From: Cognatilysobacter lacus
GTDB lineage: Bacteria > Pseudomonadota > Gammaproteobacteria > Xanthomonadales > Xanthomonadaceae
Direction of reading: 5' to 3'
DNA: 39,963 nucleotides
NCBI RefSeq assembly: GCF_008274655.1
Contig: NZ_VTRV01000002.1
Coordinates: 1-39,963 of the forward strand
Positions 25,178 through 34,533 of this stretch are shown here, one piece after another. The position numbers and the translations under genes were made by a program. Each line of letters starts with the position of its first letter. The stretch's first letter is position 1. Under the pieces are notes generated by a model. The model was not told the origin of the DNA. It made no database searches and was given only the letters and a program-made list of their open reading frames with translations.

Positions 25178-26572
25178 ATGAACGCAGCAATGGACTTCGC
25201 CACCAGCATTCCCCTTCCGACCGTCGACGCGCGGATCTATCCGCGCAACGGGCTGGACATACTCTCGCGCGCCGAAGTCGCGCGACTTCGCGACGCGTCA
25301 ACCGGCGGCATGCACGAGCTGCTGCGGCGTTGCGCGCTCGCCGTGCTGACCAGTGGCAGCACCAGCGACGACCCGCGCGCGGCGCGCGATCTCTACCCGA
25401 CATTCGATATCCAGGTGCAGCAACAGGATCGCGGCGTGCGCATCGACCTGCTCAACGCGCCCGCGATGGCGTTCGTCGACGGCGAGCTCATCCACGGCGT
25501 CGCCGAGCTTCTCGCCGCGGTCGTGCGAGACCTGGCCTACACGGCGATCGAGCTGGGAGAGAACTGCGGCCGGGACCTCGAAAGCAGCGAAGGCATCACC
25601 GACGCCGTCTTCAGCCTGCTGCGCAATGCGCGCGTGCTGCAGCCCGGCGATCCGAACCTTGTCGTGTGCTGGGGCGGCCACTCGATCAACCGCGACGAAT
25701 ACCTCTACACGAAGCAGGTCGGTTACGAGCTCGGCCTGCGCGGCATCGATATCTGCACCGGCTGCGGCCCGGGCGCGATGAAGGGGCCGATGAAGGGCGC
25801 GACCATCGCGCACGCCAAGCAGCGTCGGCGCCGCATGCGCTACATCGGCATCACCGAGCCCGGGATCATCGCGGCGGAATCGCCGAACCCGATCGTCAAC
25901 CACCTGGTGATCATGCCGGACATCGAGAAGCGCCTCGAGGCGTTCGTCCGCATGGGCCACGGCATCATCGTGTTCCCCGGCGGCGTCGGCACGGCGGAGG
26001 AAATCCTCTACCTGCTCGGCATCCTGCTGCGCGAAGAAAACCGCGACCTGCCGTTTCCGCTCATCCTTACCGGCCCGACGGCGTCTGCGCCGTACTTCGA
26101 GCAGATCGACCGGTTCCTGCGGCTCACGCTGGGCGAAGCTGCGACGTCACGCTACGAGATCGTCGTGGGTGAACCGCGCGAGGTCGCGGCGCGCATGTCC
26201 AAGGGGCTCAAGCGCGTGCGCGAGCAGCGCATCGGTCACCGCGATTCGTTCTTCTTCAACTGGTCGATCGACATTCCGCTGCCGTTCCAGCGCCCGTTCG
26301 TACCCACGCATGAGGCGATGGCGGCGCTCGACCTGCACCACGGCCGGAAGCCGCATGAGCTCGCGGCGGATCTTCGACGCGCGTTCTCGGGCATCGTGGC
26401 GGGCAACGTGAAGGAAGACGGCATCCGTCGTGTCGAGGAGTTCGGCCCGTTCGAGATCCACGGCGACGAGGACATCATGCAGGCCCTCGACGCGTTGCTG
26501 CGCGGCTTCGTGCAGCAGCACCGCATGAAGATCGCAGGTGACTATCGGCCGTGTTACCGGGTTGTGACCTGA
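25178..26572 (+). CDS. ppnN: Pyrimidine/purine nucleotide 5'-monophosphate nucleosidase
   Basis: A 464-residue PpnN (YgdH) of the LOG family. It hydrolyses nucleotide monophosphates to base and ribose 5-phosphate, and in E. coli is bound and controlled by (p)ppGpp. The LOG core has TGCGPGAMKGPMKGA and FPGGVGTAEE (PGGxGTxxE at 267-275). The long N- and C-terminal regions that distinguish PpnN from short LOG proteins are present (N: DILSRAEVARLRDAS; C: AGDYRPCYRVVT). The ATG at 25178 follows AAGA. It converges on the histidine kinase gene with 12 bp between. Confidence 0.93.
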   Translation: MNAAMDFATSIPLPTVDARIYPRNGLDILSRAEVARLRDASTGGMHELLRRCALAVLTSGSTSDDPRAARDLYPTFDIQVQQQDRGVRIDLLNAPAMAFVDGELIHGVAELLAAVVRDLAYTAIELGENCGRDLESSEGITDAVFSLLRNARVLQPGDPNLVVCWGGHSINRDEYLYTKQVGYELGLRGIDICTGCGPGAMKGPMKGATIAHAKQRRRRMRYIGITEPGIIAAESPNPIVNHLVIMPDIEKRLEAFVRMGHGIIVFPGGVGTAEEILYLLGILLREENRDLPFPLILTGPTASAPYFEQIDRFLRLTLGEAATSRYEIVVGEPREVAARMSKGLKRVREQRIGHRDSFFFNWSIDIPLPFQRPFVPTHEAMAALDLHHGRKPHELAADLRRAFSGIVAGNVKEDGIRRVEEFGPFEIHGDEDIMQALDALLRGFVQQHRMKIAGDYRPCYRVVT

Positions 26573-26584
26573 CAGCAAGGCGCG

Positions 26585-27658
26585 TCAGGGGCGCGGAGCA
26601 GTACTCAGTTTCGGCAGCCGGACGGTGGCGACGAAGTGTTCGCCCTCCGTCCGCGTCTCGACGCTGCCAACGCCGCCCGTAAGCGCTTCGATTCGTGCCT
26701 GTGATGCCGACAGGCCTACCCCGTGGCTGTGGGGGCGGGGTGCGTCACCCAGTACCAGTGCATTGCGAACGCGAACCAGCACGTGCCGCGCTGTTTCACT
26801 CAGCGTGATCTCGACACGGCCACCCCGCTCGATCCGTTCCACACCGTGGCGGATTGCGTTCTCGACCAGTGGCTGGATCGACAGTGCCGGCACGCGCACG
26901 CGCGGGATCTCGGCCGGCAACTCCCACTCGACGCGTAGCCTTTCGCCGAACCGCATCGCTTCGATGTCGAGGTATCGCCGGACGAGGTCGAGTTCCTCCT
27001 CGAGCGGGATGTCGCGCGGCCCGGCCAGCGCGGCCCGGAATAGATCGGCCAGGTCCAGCAGGAGCTGCTCGGCGCGCTCGGGATTGCGGTGCACCAGAGC
27101 CGCGCCCGTATTCAGCGTATTAAAAAGGAAATGCGGACGAATCCTTGCCTGCAGTGATTCGAGGTCGGCCTGCTTCGCGCGCACGGCGGCCTTGCGGGCG
27201 GCCCAGTGGTTCTGGAACGCCGCCAAGCCCAGTAACCCGACCACCGTCGCGAGTGCCCCGATACGCAGGATCAACCCGCCCCACGACAAGCCGGGCTCGT
27301 CGATCCAGCTGGGTCCGAGGATGGCGCGCGCGGCGATAGAAACCAACAACGCATTTGCCACGAGTAGTGCCAGGGCGAGGCGCGCGATCACCTGCGGCGA
27401 CCGGAGACGCAGCCGCTCTCGCGCTACGTAGAGCATGCCGAGCGACAACAGCGTTATCCACTGGATCAGCAACGAAGCCAACGCGAAATAGGTCCAGTAC
27501 GAGTGGCGACCTCCCGGCGCCAGCGTAAGCACCAGTGCTAGGCACTCGCCCGCGAGGACCACCCAGGCAAGTGCGCGTGACTGCCACAGCGCGTCGAGTG
27601 GGCGGTGGGTCGGGAGTCCGGAGTGCTGTAGTGGTCGGGGTCGCATTTCCGCCATCAT
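26585..27658 (-). CDS. AlgZ/FimS-type (LytS-like) sensor histidine kinase
   Basis: A 357-residue membrane kinase with four N-terminal hydrophobic segments (about 29-47, 55-78, 90-113, 129-148) and a His_kinase (LytS/AlgZ-type) domain. The phosphoacceptor is His176 in ARIRPHFLFNTLN. The N-box is PLVENAIRHG with Asn267, and a GVGL motif is at 313-316. The usual G1 'D-N-G' box reads VRNAL, an atypical form like AlgZ-type kinases. ATGs at 27658, 27655 and 27646 are all possible starts; no clear ribosome binding site decides. No response regulator gene is adjacent. It is divergent from the minor pilin operon, which AlgR/FimS controls in Pseudomonas aeruginosa. Confidence 0.86.
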   Translation of the reverse strand: MMAEMRPRPLQHSGLPTHRPLDALWQSRALAWVVLAGECLALVLTLAPGGRHSYWTYFALASLLIQWITLLSLGMLYVARERLRLRSPQVIARLALALLVANALLVSIAARAILGPSWIDEPGLSWGGLILRIGALATVVGLLGLAAFQNHWAARKAAVRAKQADLESLQARIRPHFLFNTLNTGAALVHRNPERAEQLLLDLADLFRAALAGPRDIPLEEELDLVRRYLDIEAMRFGERLRVEWELPAEIPRVRVPALSIQPLVENAIRHGVERIERGGRVEITLSETARHVLVRVRNALVLGDAPRPHSHGVGLSASQARIEALTGGVGSVETRTEGEHFVATVRLPKLSTAPRP

Positions 27659-27724
27659 GCCGGGCGGCCGAGCTGTCCGAAACGGTTGTTGGCGATTCGC
27701 CGAGTCGGCGCGCGTCACACTATT

Positions 27725-27745
27725 CCGAATCCGGGAGCCATTCGG
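27725..27745. promoter_or_regulatory. Inverted repeat in the kinase/pilin divergent region
   Basis: CCGAAT and ATTCGG, separated by 9 bp, lie midway in the 173-bp region between the kinase start and the fimT-like start. The position suits an operator serving one or both directions. A TTCACC/TACAGT pair (27777-27782, 27800-27805; 17-bp spacer) is a weak candidate promoter for the pilin operon. Confidence 0.4.
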
Positions 27746-27831
27746 GCACCCCGGCGGACCGCCCGTCACGCATTGCTTCACCGCGGCGGGCCGGCGTCGT
27801 ACAGTCCGAGCCATAGGTAATGGGGGAAGCC

Positions 27832-28389
27832 ATGTTCCGCAGGAACCGCGGGTTCAGCCTGCTCGAATTGATCGTGACGATGGCCGTCATCGCGATCATC
27901 GTCGGCATCGCCGTGCCCAGCTTCAACAGCATGATCGCCCGCTCACGGATAAGCGCCGGCGCGAACCAGCTCGTCGCCGGGATCCAGACGGCCAGGCTCC
28001 TAGCGCTGCGCTCCAACGCGCGCGTGGATTTGTGCCCGAGCACCGATGGCTCCACGTGCTCGGGAAGCGATTGGCGCCACTTCGCCATCATCATGCGAAA
28101 GGGCGGCACGCCCACGCCTCAGCGAGACGTCCAGATTAACGGCACCGGCATCGTCGCCGTCGGGAGCCCGTTAGTCTCCGCTTCCAACAAGATCTGGTTC
28201 CTCGCCGATGGTTTCGCGCGCACCGGCACCTCCACGGCGCCGGGAAAGGGCACGGTCAGTATCTGCACCACGCGACTCTCCAGCGAGAACGCCCGGGACG
28301 TGCAAATCAACGCGAGCCGCGTGAGTGTCGAGCGGCCCACACGCGCAGGCTGCGGTTCGCCTGGCGAACCTTTGGATACCACGCTATGA
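27832..28389 (+). CDS. fimT: FimT/FimU-like GspH-family minor pseudopilin
   Basis: A 185-residue type IV pilus minor pilin. The prepilin peptidase/N-methylation site is NRGFSLLELIVTMAVIAIIV (cleavage after the Gly, Phe+1, Glu+5), followed by the GspH-type C-terminal domain with cysteine pairs (DLCPSTDGSTCSGSDW; VSICTTR). GGGGGAAG precedes the ATG at 27832. It heads a tightly packed operon and its stop overlaps the pilV start (ATGA). By analogy with P. aeruginosa FimU it should join PilVWX in the initiation/tip complex. Confidence 0.9.
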   Translation: MFRRNRGFSLLELIVTMAVIAIIVGIAVPSFNSMIARSRISAGANQLVAGIQTARLLALRSNARVDLCPSTDGSTCSGSDWRHFAIIMRKGGTPTPQRDVQINGTGIVAVGSPLVSASNKIWFLADGFARTGTSTAPGKGTVSICTTRLSSENARDVQINASRVSVERPTRAGCGSPGEPLDTTL

Positions 28390-28835
28390 ATCGCGTCCAT
28401 TCCTCGAAGCAATCCGGTATAGGCCTGATCGAGGTCCTCATCGCTGTCCTGATCCTCGGCATCGGCATGCTCGGCATTGCGGCGCTGCAGACGATGACGC
28501 TCCGGAACGTCGGCAGTTCCGCCGAACGCACGCAGGCGGTTATGCAGACCTACGCGATGCTCGACACGCTGCGTGCCCAGCGGGCCGCAGCGGTCGCAGG
28601 TTCCTTCAATACGGGCGGCGATTTCCAGTGCTCCAGCGCGACCGCGTTCGGCACGCCGGGGACACTGGACGGTTGGCTGGCCGATATTCGACAGACCGTC
28701 GCGCCGTCGGCATGTGGCCAGGTTTCCTGCAGCGCGGCCGGCACCTGCACGATCGACGTCCGCTGGAGCGAGGCGCGTGCCACCGGCGGGAGCCCCACGA
28801 ATCCAACGCGTGTAACGACGGTGAGCAGGCTATGA
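28386..28835 (+). CDS. pilV: Type IV pilus minor pilin PilV
   Basis: A 149-residue PilV-like minor pilin. The leader MNRVHSSKQSG precedes IGLIEVLIAVLILGIGMLGI, the usual PilV N-terminus with Ile+1 and Glu+5 and the 'G-x-L-G-x-A' run. The globular part has paired cysteines (FQCSS; SACGQVSC, GTCTI). ATGA overlaps at both ends with fimT and pilW show strict coupling. Confidence 0.92.
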   Translation: MNRVHSSKQSGIGLIEVLIAVLILGIGMLGIAALQTMTLRNVGSSAERTQAVMQTYAMLDTLRAQRAAAVAGSFNTGGDFQCSSATAFGTPGTLDGWLADIRQTVAPSACGQVSCSAAGTCTIDVRWSEARATGGSPTNPTRVTTVSRL

Positions 28836-29878
28836 GCATGGAAACGATGGCGGGGGCCCGGCGCCAACAGCACGGTTTTACGCTCATCGAGTTGATGATT
28901 GCCCTCGTGTTGGGGCTGGTGGTTGTTGCGGCCGCAGGCGGTGTCTTCCTGTCGAACAAGAAGATCTACGGCGCCGCTGCCACCACGGGTCGCCTGCAGG
29001 AAAACCAGCGCGCCGCATTCGAATTGTTGGCTCGCGACATCCGCGAGGCCGCGGGCTCGCCCTGTTCCGGCAGCCCGCCGGTAAACATGCTTCAGAGTCG
29101 CGCTGCAACGTTCTGGTCGCAGTTCCCCAATGGGCTGACGGGCACGAACGGCACCGGCACGAACCCTGATTCGGTCGATCTGTACATGGCCAACGATGGC
29201 GAAGTGCAGATCACGAGCCATGACAACCCTTCGGCCGTCCTTGACGTGAGCGACAACTCGGGCGTGGCTGTCGGCGACATCCTGATGGCCTGCAATGCGG
29301 ACGTTTCGATCGTCTTCCAGGTGACCATGCTGCCGTCGGGAACGATTCAGCACAACGGCGGCGGTAGCTCGGGCAATTGCGGACAGGAGTTCCAGCATCG
29401 GAACCCGGACCTAAGCAAGTGCGCCGGCGCCTCTCAGGATTTCGGCTACTGCTTCGTCATTCCGCCCGGCCATCATCCGGGTCCGGGCTGCACGCGCATC
29501 GGCCAAGGGCCGGCTTCGGTGGTGCGCTTGTCGGTGGTGCGATGGGAAATCAAGGACAACGGGCGTGGCGGCAAGTCGCTGTACCGCTCGATCTATTTGC
29601 CGACGCCAACCGGGCTATCACTGACGGCGAGCAGTTCGGCGGAAATCGCGGAAGGCGTTACGGACATGCAGCTCAAGTACCAATCGGACAGCTCGGCGGC
29701 TTTCCAGGACGCGCCAGTCGCCGACTGGAAGCATGTGGTCGCGGTGCAGGCGATGCTGCGCGCCCAGGCGGTGGAGGGGGCGGTCCAAGGCGAGGACATC
29801 AAGGGGACCGATCACCAGGCATTGACGAGGGTCATGACCAGCACGATCGCGCTCCGCAACCGGGCTGCGCTGCTGTGA
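28832..29878 (+). CDS. pilW: Type IV pilus minor pilin/assembly protein PilW
   Basis: A 348-residue PilW. The prepilin motif [20 protein letters not shown] (cleavage after Gly, Glu+5) is followed by QENQRAAFELLARDIREAAG, the long helix typical of PilW. A cysteine-containing C-terminal domain follows. The ATG at 28832 overlaps the pilV stop; the frame is open further upstream but that part is a shadow of pilV. The stop overlaps the pilX GTG (GTGA). Confidence 0.92.
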   Translation: MSMETMAGARRQQHGFTLIELMIALVLGLVVVAAAGGVFLSNKKIYGAAATTGRLQENQRAAFELLARDIREAAGSPCSGSPPVNMLQSRAATFWSQFPNGLTGTNGTGTNPDSVDLYMANDGEVQITSHDNPSAVLDVSDNSGVAVGDILMACNADVSIVFQVTMLPSGTIQHNGGGSSGNCGQEFQHRNPDLSKCAGASQDFGYCFVIPPGHHPGPGCTRIGQGPASVVRLSVVRWEIKDNGRGGKSLYRSIYLPTPTGLSLTASSSAEIAEGVTDMQLKYQSDSSAAFQDAPVADWKHVVAVQAMLRAQAVEGAVQGEDIKGTDHQALTRVMTSTIALRNRAALL

Positions 29879-30432
29879 GCCGGCGACACACCCCGGTGGT
29901 TGCCGGACGCAGTGGCGAGAGCGGTGCGGCCCTCGTGGTCGTGCTGTTCCTGCTTCTGATCATCACGCTGCTCGGCTTGGCATCGATGCGCGGCGCCATC
30001 CTTCAGGAACGAATGGCTGGCGCGACCTACGGTCGTAGCTTGGCGTTTCAGGCAGCCGAAACGGCGTTACGTACCGCCGAGGCGAGCATCGTTGATACCA
30101 GGCCCACGGTTCCCGCAACGGGCTGTCTCAACAGCGTCTGCGTGCAGCCGACGCCGGGCGCAGCTCCGGTGTGGACCACCGCCTCGTTCTGGGGCACGTC
30201 GGGCAATTCAACATCGATCAGCACCGGGATCGTCGACACGTTGGCCGCCTACACGATCGAGGACTACGGCCTCGCGCAGTCGCAGGAATGCGCCGATGCA
30301 TCCGGTACCAAGCCGCTCGACATGTCGGCGCCTCCGTGCGTTGCGGAGATCCACGTCTATCGCATCACGTCTCGTGCCCAGACGACCTCGGGCGCCGAAG
30401 TAATGCTGCAGTCGCTCTTCCGGGCGCCCTGA
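29875..30432 (+). CDS. pilX: Type IV pilus minor pilin/assembly protein PilX
   Basis: A 185-residue PilX. A positively charged leader (RRHTPVVAGRSG) precedes ESGAALVVVLFLLLIITLLG, the PilX N-terminal helix, then GAILQERMAG and FQAAETALRTAEA, both family features. I start it at a GTG (29875) that overlaps the pilW stop, in keeping with the rest of the operon. pilY1 starts 10 bp after its stop. Confidence 0.9.
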   Translation: MSRRHTPVVAGRSGESGAALVVVLFLLLIITLLGLASMRGAILQERMAGATYGRSLAFQAAETALRTAEASIVDTRPTVPATGCLNSVCVQPTPGAAPVWTTASFWGTSGNSTSISTGIVDTLAAYTIEDYGLAQSQECADASGTKPLDMSAPPCVAEIHVYRITSRAQTTSGAEVMLQSLFRAP

Positions 30433-30442
30433 GGATCTTGAA

Positions 30443-33400
30443 ATGACGATTTCCGCCACGCCTCGCATGCGCTCCGGCGCCCTCGCTGCCGCTGTCGCAG
30501 CGATCCTCCTGGGCGGTGTGCAATCGTCGCCGGTACAGGCGGCAAGCAGCTTCCCTGACTATCCCCTGCAGTCGGGGGCGGGCACGGTTCCACCCAACAT
30601 CCTCTTCATGCTCGACAACTCGGGCTCGATGGCGGACTCGTTCATGCCCGTTCCCGGGCTGGCGGCGATGACCGATGTCAGCCTCGCGTCCGCCAAGGCG
30701 TTCAATTCGCTCGCCTACGACCCGAGCGTGACCTACAGCCCCTGGGACACGACCGACACCAGCGGAAGCGCGACAACGGTACCCGGCGGCACCACGTATG
30801 GCGCGGTGTATCTCGACGACACCCAAGCCACCACGACCGGCAGCATCGGTGGCAACGCACGCAGCGTGTTCTACGTCCTGCGGAATACGAGTGCGCCCGC
30901 AACGGCGACGAGTTACGACCGTTACCGCATCGACTCGAGCGGCACGGTCCAGAAAGCCTCTGTCACGTCGGTCAACACCGATGGGACTCTGTCGATAGCT
31001 GCGATGGCGCAGGGCGCCTACACCGACTACAGCGTCTCGCTCCCGGGCAACACGGGCTCGTCCGCATCCGTGTACCTGACCCCGGTCGGTACGTGGAGCG
31101 GCGACGCCGACATGTACGTCACGTGGAACGGTTCGACGCCGACCACCTCGAATTACCAGTGCGTTTCGGCGGGCGACACCGCCACCGAGAAGTGCGACCT
31201 GAACTACTACGGGGCGGTCACGCTGAAGGTGCGTGTCTACGCGTACTCGGCTACGCAGGCGCTCCAGCTCCAGGTCAAGTCGACCCGGTTCGGCACGGAA
31301 ACCGCGGCGGTGCCGTCGACGCGATCCAACGCGAACGAAGTCACGAACATCGCGACCTGGTATTCATTCCACCGGACGCGAATGAAGGTCGCGAAAGCCG
31401 GCGCCAGTCGCGCGTTCATCGGTTTGGGCAGTGGTTTCCGCGTCGGGTACGACACGATCAATGCGGATAACGGCACTCCCAACACGACGATGCGGTATCC
31501 GATCCCCGTCGGGACGAACAGTGCCCGGTTCGAGGGCGCGAACAAGGTAGCCTGGTTCACCCGCCTGCAGGCGCAGTCGGCAGGCGGTGGTACGCCGCTT
31601 CGCAGCGCGCTGAAGCGAGCGGGCGTGTACTACCAGACCGCCGAGCCGTGGACGGACGGCACGGGCACGGCGGAACAGGCCTGCCGCGCCAGCTACACGC
31701 TGCTTTCGACCGACGGTTTCTGGAACTCCGATAGCGGGTTCAGCATCGGCGGTGACATCGATGGCGATGGCGCGGCGGACACGCTGGCCGACGTAGCCAA
31801 GTATTTCTGGCAGACCGACCTGCGTACGTCATTGGACAACCTTGTCCCGACGACGACGAAGGACACCGCCAACTGGCAGCACATGGGCCTGTTCGGTGTG
31901 TCGATCGGCCAGCAGGGCACGCTGCCGGTAACCAGCACGCCGCCGACGACTTGGCCGAACCCGACCCTGATCGAAGATGCGCGACGCATCGACGACCTGT
32001 GGCATGCGTCCGTCAACGCGCGCGGCGCCTTCATCGTCGCCTCCCAGGCGGACGAGTACGCCAAGGCGCTGAAGAGCGCGCTCGACAACATCAAGGAGCA
32101 GGTCGCTTCGGGCTCCAACCTGACGGCGAACGGCAATTCGCTGAATAGTGGTTCGCAGATCTTCCAGGCGATGTTCACCTCGCGCCTGTGGTCCGGCGAC
32201 ATCAAGGCCTTCGACATCAGCGCTGGCGGAATCGCGGTGACGCCGGACTGGTCACTCGCCACGCAGGCGAACGACCCGTCGACGAACTTCGCTAGCCGTC
32301 CCGTGATGACCTGGTACAACGGCGCCGGGGCGACGTTCGACACCACGCATGTAGCAACCCCGAGCCAGTTCGCTCGCACCGGGACGCCAGCCGTCACGGC
32401 CGCGGACAACATCGCGTACATCAAGGGCAACCGTTCCCTTGAAATCCAGAACGGCGGCACGCTGCGCGACCGTCGCTCGCCGGTGGGCGACATCGTCAAC
32501 TCGTCGCCGTTCTACCAGCGCGAGACGGGGATGATGTTCATCGGCGCCAACGACGGCATGTTGCACGGCGTGGACTCCGACACCGGCAACGTGCTGTTCT
32601 CCTACGTGCCGGCCGGCATCGACGTTCCGTCGCTCGCGTCGCTCAGCGACCCGTACTACTACCACCACTTCTTCGTGGACGGGCAGATGGACGTGTCCAC
32701 GCTGGCGCAGGGTTCGAACAGGAACATCCTGGTGTCCGGCTTGGGCCGCGGCGGCAAGGGCGTGTTCGCGCTCGACGTCACCGGCGTGAAGACCAACGGG
32801 TTCCTTGCCAGCAACGTTCTGTGGGACAAGACGGGCGTTGCAGACAATGACATGGGCTATGTCCTGGGCCAGCCGCTGGTCCGCCTGGGCAACAACGGCA
32901 GCTCGCTCGCCATCGTCGGAAATGGCGTCGAAAGCACCAACGGCAAAGCGGTGCTCTACATATATGTGCTCAGTTCCACCGGCGCTATTACGTCGACCCT
33001 AAAGTTCGACACGCTCATCGCCGGCGGCAACGGCATGTCCGAGCCGCGCGCCGCGGATACAGATGGCAACGGCACGGTCGACACGATCTACGCCGGCGAC
33101 CTGAAGGGCAATCTGTGGAAGATCGACGTGAGCAATAGCTCGACGTCGCGTTGGGGCTTCGCCTTCGCCTCCAGCAATGGCAACAACGGCACGCCGCTTC
33201 CGATGTTCACCGCGCTCGATCCGTCAGGTGTCGCGCAGCCCATCACCGGGGCGGTGGCACTTGCACGCGAGCCGGGCTCAGCGAGGATCTTCGTGAATTT
33301 CGGCACCGGCAAGCTGCTGTCGCAGTCCGATGTCGTAACGCAGTCGTCGGTAGAGCAGACGCAGACCCTCTACGGGCTGATCGACGAAGGCAACCGGATT

Positions 33401-33955
33401 ACCTCGTACACGGACCTGCAACAGCGCAGCATCGCCTACGTCGGGGTCGATTCTGCCGGCCGCACCGCCCGTAGTTTCGAGGCCTATTCGGTGCTTCCCT
33501 CGGGCAAGCGCGGTTGGTACCTGAATCTCGCGACCAATGCTCAGTCATACGCGCGGGGCGAACGCGTTGTCACCGCGCCGTTGATCCGCGGCCGGGCCAC
33601 GTGGGTGTCGTCGATCATCCCGAACTTGGCCGAGGGCTGTGCGAACACCGGCAAGGGTTTCCTGAACGTGCTCGACGTATTCACGGGTACCAACCCCGAG
33701 ACGGGAAGCTTCATCGACGTCAACGGAAACGGTCACGGCGACGACAAGATCTCCGTCTCGGGCACGCAGCCTTCGGACGGAAACGGTTTTGTGTCTTCGA
33801 TCGACCTCGGCGTGGCCATGCCCGGGCAGCCGGTGCAGATCGGCGACACCGTAGCAGTGGGCGGTTCCAACGCCAGGACCGGTTCCGTGCGCAAGACCGG
33901 CAGCGGCGACCGACCGCAGCGGTTGAACTGGCGCGAAATCATCAACCGCCAGTAA
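30443..33955 (+). CDS. pilY1: Type IV pilus tip adhesin/assembly factor PilY1
   Basis: A 1170-residue exported protein. A signal peptide (about 1-34, ending VQAA) leads to a von Willebrand A-like region starting [15 protein letters not shown] with the MIDAS DxSxS at Asp58-Ser62. The C-terminal half (about 660-1080) is the PilC/PilY1 beta-propeller ([42 protein letters not shown]). EF-hand-like calcium loops occur at 872 (DTDGNGTVD), in the propeller, and also at 438 (DIDGDGAAD) and 1092 (DVNGNGHGD). In Pseudomonas the propeller loop binds calcium to control pilus retraction. GAGGA precedes the ATG. Longest gene of the operon. Confidence 0.94.
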   Translation: MTISATPRMRSGALAAAVAAILLGGVQSSPVQAASSFPDYPLQSGAGTVPPNILFMLDNSGSMADSFMPVPGLAAMTDVSLASAKAFNSLAYDPSVTYSPWDTTDTSGSATTVPGGTTYGAVYLDDTQATTTGSIGGNARSVFYVLRNTSAPATATSYDRYRIDSSGTVQKASVTSVNTDGTLSIAAMAQGAYTDYSVSLPGNTGSSASVYLTPVGTWSGDADMYVTWNGSTPTTSNYQCVSAGDTATEKCDLNYYGAVTLKVRVYAYSATQALQLQVKSTRFGTETAAVPSTRSNANEVTNIATWYSFHRTRMKVAKAGASRAFIGLGSGFRVGYDTINADNGTPNTTMRYPIPVGTNSARFEGANKVAWFTRLQAQSAGGGTPLRSALKRAGVYYQTAEPWTDGTGTAEQACRASYTLLSTDGFWNSDSGFSIGGDIDGDGAADTLADVAKYFWQTDLRTSLDNLVPTTTKDTANWQHMGLFGVSIGQQGTLPVTSTPPTTWPNPTLIEDARRIDDLWHASVNARGAFIVASQADEYAKALKSALDNIKEQVASGSNLTANGNSLNSGSQIFQAMFTSRLWSGDIKAFDISAGGIAVTPDWSLATQANDPSTNFASRPVMTWYNGAGATFDTTHVATPSQFARTGTPAVTAADNIAYIKGNRSLEIQNGGTLRDRRSPVGDIVNSSPFYQRETGMMFIGANDGMLHGVDSDTGNVLFSYVPAGIDVPSLASLSDPYYYHHFFVDGQMDVSTLAQGSNRNILVSGLGRGGKGVFALDVTGVKTNGFLASNVLWDKTGVADNDMGYVLGQPLVRLGNNGSSLAIVGNGVESTNGKAVLYIYVLSSTGAITSTLKFDTLIAGGNGMSEPRAADTDGNGTVDTIYAGDLKGNLWKIDVSNSSTSRWGFAFASSNGNNGTPLPMFTALDPSGVAQPITGAVALAREPGSARIFVNFGTGKLLSQSDVVTQSSVEQTQTLYGLIDEGNRITSYTDLQQRSIAYVGVDSAGRTARSFEAYSVLPSGKRGWYLNLATNAQSYARGERVVTAPLIRGRATWVSSIIPNLAEGCANTGKGFLNVLDVFTGTNPETGSFIDVNGNGHGDDKISVSGTQPSDGNGFVSSIDLGVAMPGQPVQIGDTVAVGGSNARTGSVRKTGSGDRPQRLNWREIINRQ

Positions 33956-33980
33956 CAGAACGAACAGGGAAACGAACCAC

Positions 33981-34370
33981 ATGAAGCAGCAACGCGGCTT
34001 TACGCTTATCGAGCTCATGATCGTGGTGGCGATCATCGCGATCCTGGCGGCGATCGTGATCCCGAGTTACAAGACGCACATGCAACGGACGCGTCGCGCA
34101 GCGGCGGCGGCCTGTCTGACCGAGCAAGAGCAGTTCATGGAGAGGTATTACACGACCAACATGAAGTACTCGGGGGCCGCGCTCCTGCCCGCCTCGACGG
34201 GCTGTCGCGCCGACGTCGCCGCGTTCTACACAATCAGTTTCGCTTCCGGCTCCCCCGACGACACGTCATTTACCGTGCAAGCCACTCCGATCGGATCCCA
34301 GGTAGGCGAATCATGCGGGACGCTCACGGTGAACCAGCTAGGCACGAAAACGCCCAGTAGTTGCTTCTAG
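33981..34370 (+). CDS. pilE: Type IV pilin PilE
   Basis: A 129-residue minor or major-like type IV pilin with the leader KQQRG and mature [20 protein letters not shown] (Glu+5), followed by the helix containing [25 protein letters not shown]. Four cysteines are present (AAACL, TGCRA, ESCGT, SSCF), enough for two disulfides including the C-terminal D-loop. AGGGAAAC precedes the ATG. As the last gene after pilY1 it matches PilE of the Pseudomonas fimU-pilVWXY1Y2E operon; no separate pilY2 is seen. A strong terminator follows. Confidence 0.93.
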   Translation: MKQQRGFTLIELMIVVAIIAILAAIVIPSYKTHMQRTRRAAAAACLTEQEQFMERYYTTNMKYSGAALLPASTGCRADVAAFYTISFASGSPDDTSFTVQATPIGSQVGESCGTLTVNQLGTKTPSSCF

Positions 34371-34383
34371 CGCCGGAAAAAGA

Positions 34384-34412
34384 AAAAAGGCCGGACAGAG
34401 TCCGGCCTTTTT
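34384..34412. terminator. Bidirectional Rho-independent terminator (pilE / tRNA-Asn)
   Basis: AAAAAGGCCGGAC pairs with GTCCGGCCTTTTT around a 3-nt loop: a 13-bp stem with T-tracts on both strands. It can end the pilus operon on the plus strand and the tRNA-Asn transcript on the minus strand. Confidence 0.92.
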
Positions 34413-34418
34413 CATATC

Positions 34419-34495
34419 TGGCGCCCGAAGTTGGACTCGAACCAACGACCCCCTGATTAACAGTCAAGTGCTCTAACCGGCTGAGCTATTCGGGC
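34419..34495 (-). tRNA. tRNA-Asn (anticodon GTT)
   Basis: Read on the minus strand, a full cloverleaf: acceptor GCCCGAA / TTCGGGC, D-arm GCTC...GAGC, anticodon stem CTTGA/TCAGG with loop CTGTTAA (anticodon GTT), T-arm GTTGG TTCGAGT CCAAC, discriminator G and encoded CCA (34421-34419). 77 nt including CCA. It has its own promoter and terminator. Confidence 0.97.
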
Positions 34496-34505
34496 GGGGA
34501 GCCGC

Positions 34506-34533
34506 ATTTTAGAGCGTCCGGGCCTCAGGTCAA
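34506..34533 (-). promoter_or_regulatory. Sigma-70 promoter of tRNA-Asn
   Basis: On the minus strand TTGACC (34533-34528) and TAAAAT (34511-34506) are separated by 16 bp, and TAAAAT ends 10 bp before the tRNA 5' end. The -35 contains the TGA stop codon of the upstream pseudopilin gene. Confidence 0.85.
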
